The position numbers were made by a program, and so were the translations under genes. From DATBFU01 sp035498405 (lineage in GTDB: Bacteria; Acidobacteriota; Thermoanaerobaculia; UBA5066; Gp7-AA6), in assembly GCA_035498405.1 (NCBI GenBank), contig DATKAE010000044.1, positions 4,254-68,253 of the forward strand: a stretch of DNA of 64,000 nt, read 5' to 3'. Shown piece by piece: positions 59,809-64,000 of this stretch. Every line of letters starts with the position of its first letter. Positions within the stretch are counted from its first letter, which is position 1. A model generated the notes under the pieces. That model did not search any database and was not told the origin of the DNA. It saw only the letters and a program-made list of their open reading frames with translations.

Positions 59809-60342
59809 ATGGACTGGCATCACACGACGGTCATTTGCGTGCGCCACAACGGCCGCGTGGCCATGGCCTCCGACGGCCAGGTCACGCTCGGTACAACGAT
59901 CATGAAGCAGACCGCCGCCAAGATCCGCCGGCTCAAGGGAGGCGAGGTCATCGCGGGCTTCGCCGGCTCCTCGGCCGACGCCTTCGCCCTCTTCTCGCGG
60001 TTCGAGGCGAAGCTCGAAGAGTACCGGGGCAACCTCGAGCGATCGGCGATCGAGCTCGCCAAGGACTGGAGGACCGACAAGATGCTGCGGCAGCTCGAGG
60101 CGCTCTTGATCGTCGCGGACAAGAGCACGTCGCTCCTGATCTCGGGCACGGGGGACCTGATCTCGCCGGAGGAGGGCACGCTCGCGGTCGGTTCGGGCGG
60201 GCCCTACGCGCTCGCGGCGGCGCGCGCTCTGCTGAAGCACCGGCCCGAGCTCGGCGCGGCCGAGATCGCGCGCGAGGCGCTCCTGGTTGCCTCGGGAATC
60301 GATATCTACACGAACGATCGGGTGACGATGGAAGAGATCTGA
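59809..60342 (+). CDS. hslV: ATP-dependent protease subunit HslV (ClpQ)
   Basis: 177 residues. Thr6 in HHTTVICVRHNGRVAMASDG would become the N-terminal catalytic threonine after propeptide removal. Forms the proteolytic double hexamer with HslU. Followed directly by hslU. Confidence 0.96.
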   Translation: MDWHHTTVICVRHNGRVAMASDGQVTLGTTIMKQTAAKIRRLKGGEVIAGFAGSSADAFALFSRFEAKLEEYRGNLERSAIELAKDWRTDKMLRQLEALLIVADKSTSLLISGTGDLISPEEGTLAVGSGGPYALAAARALLKHRPELGAAEIAREALLVASGIDIYTNDRVTMEEI

Positions 60343-60423
60343 AGGAGGGCGTTCGTCTTCCGTCCCGGGTTCTTCGTCCGAAAAACCGAGAATTGAGACC
60401 GCAAAACTGATTACACTTTCCGA

Positions 60424-61785
60424 ATGGTCTTCCTGATGCCCGGAGAGAAAGCCGCGGAGGAAGCCCGCAAGGCTCCCGCCTCTCTGACCCCGCGCGAAAT
60501 CGTGGCGGAGCTCGACAAGTTCATCGTTGGCCAGAACAAGGCCAAGAAGGCCGTGGCCGTGGCGCTGCGCAACCGCTGGCGGCGTCAGCGGCTCGACCCC
60601 GAGATGGCGCGCGAGATCCTGCCCAAGAACATTCTCATGATCGGGCCGACGGGTGTCGGCAAGACGGAGATCGCGCGGCGGCTGGCGCGCCTGGCGGGAG
60701 CGCCGTTTCTGAAGGTGGAGGCCTCGAAGTTCACCGAGGTGGGCTACGTGGGCCGGGACGTCGAGTCGATCGTGCGCGACCTGACGGAGGTCGCCGTCCA
60801 GATGGTGCGCGACGAGAAGACCCTCGAGATCCGCGACCGCGCGCGGGTGCGCACGGAGCAGCGCCTGCTCGAGCTGCTGCTGCCGGCGTTGCCCGACCGC
60901 GATGCGGAAGAAACGCGGGCGCGGCTGCGGGCGATGCTGCGGGAGGGGAAGCTCGAAGACCGGATGGTCGAGGTCGAGGTCGCCGACAAGACCTTCCCGT
61001 CCTTCGAGATCGTGACCAACCAGGGCGTGGAGGAGATGGACATCAACGTCAAGGAGATGCTCCCGGGACTCTTCGGCGGCAAGAAGAAGCGGCGCAAGAC
61101 CTCGGTCTCCGAGGCGCGCGAGATCCTCCAGGCGGAGGAGGAGGGACGGCTCGTGGATCCCGGCCAGGTCGCGCGGGAGGCGGTCGAGCGCGCGCAGTCC
61201 TCCGGGATCGTGTTCTTGGACGAGATCGACAAGGTGGCCGGGCGCGAGTCGGGGCGGGGGCCCGACGTGTCGCGTGAGGGCGTGCAGCGCGACCTGCTGC
61301 CAATCGTCGAGGGCACCTCGGTCAACACCAAGTACGGGTTCGTCAAGACCGACCATGTTCTCTTCATCGCGGCCGGCGCCTTTCACGTCTCCAAGCCGGC
61401 GGACCTGATTCCGGAGCTCCAGGGCCGCTTCCCGATCCGCGTGGAGCTCGATTCCTTGACCGAGGAGGACTTCGTCCGAATCCTGACCGAGCCGGAAAAC
61501 GCGTTGCTCAAGCAGTATCGGGCGTTGCTCGGCGCGGAGGACGTGGAGCTGTCGTTTTCCGAGGACGCGATCCGGGAGATCGCGCGCGACGCGGAGCGGG
61601 TCAACCGGGCCCTCGAGAACATCGGGGCGCGGCGCCTCCACACGATCATGGAGCGATTGCTCGAGGACATCTCCTTCGCCGGGCCCGAGAACGCGGGCCG
61701 GCGAATTGCGATCCACGTCGAGGACGTCCGCACGGCGCTCTCCGAACTCGTGCAAGACGAGGATCTGTCCCGGTATGTGCTGTGA
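60424..61785 (+). CDS. hslU: ATP-dependent protease ATPase subunit HslU (ClpY)
   Basis: 453 residues. Walker A GPTGVGKTEIARRLARL, Walker B IVFLDEIDKVAGR and the C-terminal ARRLHTIMERLLEDISF with the LSRYVL end that docks in HslV. An inserted I domain is present in the middle. Confidence 0.97.
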   Translation: MVFLMPGEKAAEEARKAPASLTPREIVAELDKFIVGQNKAKKAVAVALRNRWRRQRLDPEMAREILPKNILMIGPTGVGKTEIARRLARLAGAPFLKVEASKFTEVGYVGRDVESIVRDLTEVAVQMVRDEKTLEIRDRARVRTEQRLLELLLPALPDRDAEETRARLRAMLREGKLEDRMVEVEVADKTFPSFEIVTNQGVEEMDINVKEMLPGLFGGKKKRRKTSVSEAREILQAEEEGRLVDPGQVAREAVERAQSSGIVFLDEIDKVAGRESGRGPDVSREGVQRDLLPIVEGTSVNTKYGFVKTDHVLFIAAGAFHVSKPADLIPELQGRFPIRVELDSLTEEDFVRILTEPENALLKQYRALLGAEDVELSFSEDAIREIARDAERVNRALENIGARRLHTIMERLLEDISFAGPENAGRRIAIHVEDVRTALSELVQDEDLSRYVL

Positions 61786-61867
61786 ACGGGGCGTCCGTCG
61801 GCCCGTGACCGGCAGCCGCCGGTTGTCGGCAGTCGGGTAGTCACGACCGCCGAGAGTTGAGACCGAA

Positions 61868-63034
61868 ATGGTCCGCCGCCCGGTCAGGCCAGCCGGCCTC
61901 GTCCTCGCGCTCGCCTTCTGGATTGGCGCCGGTGTCGCATGCGGAAAAAAGGGCGATCCGGCGCCGCCGTTGCCCCGCGGGCCGCGCGCCGTCTCCGACC
62001 TCGCCATCGATCAGGAGGGCGGCGAGGCCGTCCTGACGTTCTCCTACCCCGACCGGCTGCTGACCGGGGCGCCTCTGACCGATCTCCAAGCGATCGAGGT
62101 CTATCGGGTGCTGGGGGCATCGCCCAGCATCGGGACTTCACGGCCGAAGGCCCCGTCCGGCCCTCGCACCGACGAGGCTCCCGCGGCCGGGGCGCGTCGG
62201 GCGGCGCAGCAGGCGCGGCTCTCCGAGGACGCTTTTTACGCGGAAGCCCGGCTCGTGGCGAGCCTGCCGGCCACCTCGCTCGGTGAGCACGCGCGCGGAG
62301 CGACAGTGGTCTATCGGGACTACCTGATGTCCCTGCTCGCGAAGGGCAACGTTCCTTTGCTCGCCTACGCCGTCGTCTCCGTGCGCCGGGAAGGCGAGAA
62401 GAGCCCGCTATCCAACATCGCGACGCTCACGCCGGATGTGCCGCCAGACGCGTCCGTGATCGGGCAGGTCATCCCGGAGGAAGGACGGATCTGCCTCGAA
62501 TGGACGGCGCCCGAGAAGGACCTGCTCGGCCGGCCGGTGGACGTCGGGGGATACTTCGTTTACCGGCGGGCGCTGCCTCAGGAGGAGTACGAGAGGCCGT
62601 TGAACCCCGTTCCGATGCCAGGCACCTCCTACATCGACACGGCGGTCGGCTACGGCATGTCCTACTTCTACACCGTGCGCGCGACCCTGCCGGCCAAGCC
62701 GCGCATCGAGGGGCCGGCCGCGGAGGAGGTCGGGATCCGATACGTGGACGTCTATCCGCCCTCCGCCCCGGGACGGCTGGACGCGCTTTCCGAGGCGAAC
62801 CTCGTGCGCCTCGTCTGGGATCCGGTCCCGGCGCCCGATGTCGCCGGATATCTCGTCTTCCGCGCCGAGGCTGATGCCGAGCCCGTGCGGGTCACGGAGA
62901 AGCCGGTATCGGACACCTTCTTCACCGACACGAAGGTTCCCTCCGGCAAGCGCTACCGCTACACGGTGCGCGCCGTGGATACGGCGGGCAACGTCGGCCC
63001 GCCGTCCCCGGTCGCTTTCGCCGAGCCCTTCTGA
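61868..63034 (+). CDS. FN3-domain lipoprotein
   Basis: 388 residues. Signal peptide then lipobox GVACGKKGDPAPPLP, typical of small outer-membrane lipoproteins. The rest has fibronectin-type III-like domains (about 30-150, 180-290, 295-388: APEKDLLGRPVDVGGYFVYR, APDVAGYLVFRAEADAEPVR). FN3 modules bind partners or polysaccharide. Follows hslU by 82 bases. Confidence 0.85.
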   Translation: MVRRPVRPAGLVLALAFWIGAGVACGKKGDPAPPLPRGPRAVSDLAIDQEGGEAVLTFSYPDRLLTGAPLTDLQAIEVYRVLGASPSIGTSRPKAPSGPRTDEAPAAGARRAAQQARLSEDAFYAEARLVASLPATSLGEHARGATVVYRDYLMSLLAKGNVPLLAYAVVSVRREGEKSPLSNIATLTPDVPPDASVIGQVIPEEGRICLEWTAPEKDLLGRPVDVGGYFVYRRALPQEEYERPLNPVPMPGTSYIDTAVGYGMSYFYTVRATLPAKPRIEGPAAEEVGIRYVDVYPPSAPGRLDALSEANLVRLVWDPVPAPDVAGYLVFRAEADAEPVRVTEKPVSDTFFTDTKVPSGKRYRYTVRAVDTAGNVGPPSPVAFAEPF

Positions 63035-63037
63035 AGG

Positions 63038-64000
63038 CTACGGGTTCGAGATGGGGATGTTCGCCGGACCGCACGCGGTTCCTTCCGCCCTGCTGACGCA
63101 CCCCGCATAGGTTCCGGTGACGACGTTCGACGGCACGGTGACTTCGACGCCGTTGCTGCCGATCGCGGTCGGGTTGGTCAGAGTGGCTTTGACGACTCCT
63201 CCTTGCCGCAGATCGAAAATCGAACTCGTGTTGAAGTTCATTCCGTAGAAGTCGATCTTGTTACCGGGGTGGAGAGGTGTTTGCTGCAAATCGATTTCAG
63301 TAATGACCGGAGCTCCTGCGCCAGCCGTCGGCGTGAGATTCGGCGTCGGGGTTGCGGCGGTGGTCACCGGCGTGGGCGTCCGAGTACGCGTTGGTGTCGG
63401 TGAAGTCGCCGACGAGCTGGGCGTCCTCGTTGCAGTCGCGCCCGAAGTCGTCACATGGGTGGGGGTCGGCGTCGTGCCGCTCGCGAAGCCGGAGGTATCG
63501 GCGCCCAGGCACCCGTGGTTGGCGGTGACCGGGTTGTGGTACACCTTGACGGTCCCGCGCACGGTGTCTCGAACCGTCAAGTCAAAGCTCAGGTCCGACA
63601 GTTCTCCATTGAAGAACCAGAAGTCCTGTCCGGGAATCGCGCGGGCGTCGAGCATCTTCACGAACACTTCAGGCACCAGGGGGGATCCGGGGTTGGTCGG
63701 GACCAGCGTCGGTATCGTGAAGTATCCGAAGAGGTCGTTTTGCGGGATCGCCTGGCCGGCGCCGGTCTTGCCCGTGCGCGGGTCAGTCGCCTGGAGCGTG
63801 ATCTCGAAGGGGTGCCCCGTCGTCTGAGCCATCAATGTCAGGGTGCTGACCTCGGCCACCTCCGCTGCCTTGGTGGTGGGCGCGGTCGCTGCGGCGAAGC
63901 CGGAGGTATCGGCGCCCAGGCACCCGTGGTTGGCGGTGACCGGGTTGTGGTACACCTTGACGGTCCCGCGCACGGTGTCTCGAACCGTCAAGTCAAAGCT
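63038..64000 (-). CDS. Secreted repeat protein, C-terminal part (runs off the right edge)
   Basis: At least 320 residues of the C-terminal region; the start is outside the window. Visible parts are tandem copies of a repeat (LTLMAQTTGHPFEITLQATD ... VRDTVRGTVKVYHNPVTANH, period about 137 residues), a low-complexity Thr/Pro linker (TPTPTRTRTPTPVTTAATPT region) and a final beta-rich domain (PVITEIDLQQTPLHPGNK, GSNGVEVTVPSNVVTG). The last resembles IPT/TIG folds. Probably surface-exposed. Confidence 0.75.
   Translation of the reverse strand, partial: SFDLTVRDTVRGTVKVYHNPVTANHGCLGADTSGFAAATAPTTKAAEVAEVSTLTLMAQTTGHPFEITLQATDPRTGKTGAGQAIPQNDLFGYFTIPTLVPTNPGSPLVPEVFVKMLDARAIPGQDFWFFNGELSDLSFDLTVRDTVRGTVKVYHNPVTANHGCLGADTSGFASGTTPTPTHVTTSGATATRTPSSSATSPTPTRTRTPTPVTTAATPTPNLTPTAGAGAPVITEIDLQQTPLHPGNKIDFYGMNFNTSSIFDLRQGGVVKATLTNPTAIGSNGVEVTVPSNVVTGTYAGCVSRAEGTACGPANIPISNP
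63483..64000 (-). repeat. 411-bp near-identical tandem repeat in the right-end gene
   Basis: The sequence at 63483-63589 recurs at 63894-64000 without a mismatch that I could see, offset 411 bp (137 codons). The second copy continues past the edge. Such identity implies recent duplication. Confidence 0.85.

Noticed and set aside
60389..60423. Promoter with TTGAGA and TACACT before hslU
   Set aside because: Spacer of about 13 bases is too short; no stronger pair was found.

Overview
The window is the replication-origin region of a GC-rich bacterial chromosome. Genes to the left of about 27.0 kb, down to 10.2 kb, run on the minus strand: rpmH, rnpA, yidD, yidC, jag, mnmE, mnmG, rsmG, parA, parB, a bactofilin and an F1-stator ATP synthase operon. 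Genes to the right run on the plus strand: dnaA, dnaN, recF, gyrB, gyrA. The strand switch and a cluster of DnaA boxes mark oriC at about 27.0-27.16 kb. Many GTG and TTG starts, a bactofilin, several PQQ/WD40-type propellers, a DUF507 protein, MocR-controlled pdxST and the overall gene content are most like Acidobacteriota (possibly the Thermoanaerobaculum side). That placement is inference and rests on no marker tree.

Left arm (0-10 kb): a truncated DUF885 protein; an OmpR-type two-component system whose regulator (995-1660) and kinase (3552-5024) are separated by a RAYT (REP-associated tyrosine transposase) element, a small lipoprotein gene and an internally deleted copy of the same element; an amidohydrolase related to D-aminoacylase; a secreted HEXXH metallopeptidase; a PP2C phosphatase; and a LOG-family protein.

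Origin-left block (11-27 kb): atpF'-atpF-atpH-atpA-atpG-atpD-atpC, with subunits a and c absent; then parAB with a parS-like site inside parB, a free-standing LAGLIDADG endonuclease between parA and rsmG, and the classical mnmG-mnmE-jag-yidC-yidD-rnpA-rpmH string. Two conserved motifs, one in parB and one in mnmG, are written in strikingly AT-rich codons.

Origin-right block (27-36 kb): dnaA-dnaN-recF-gyrB-gyrA. After that come a PQQ-type propeller protein, a transaldolase homologue that has lost its Schiff-base lysine and is coupled to a DUF507 gene, and a vitamin B6 block (MocR/PdxR regulator, pdxS, pdxT) followed by a crotonase and an arylamine N-acetyltransferase-like fusion protein. A four-gene minus-strand envelope operon (49.2 to 44.3 kb) carries a TPR lipoprotein, a second envelope protein, a protease/propeller/outer-membrane-barrel fusion and a metallo-beta-lactamase-fold hydrolase.

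Right arm (49.3-64 kb): dprA, topA, trmFO, xerC, hslV and hslU occur in the same order as the B. subtilis smf-topA-gid-codV-clpQ-clpY cluster, with unrelated genes inserted (DUF3052, a PLP lyase, a SCO/CusF-like protein plus cytochrome c, an S41 peptidase). The window ends with an FN3 lipoprotein and the C-terminal part of a secreted repeat protein whose 411-bp repeat unit is nearly identical between copies. No rRNA, tRNA or CRISPR array was seen.
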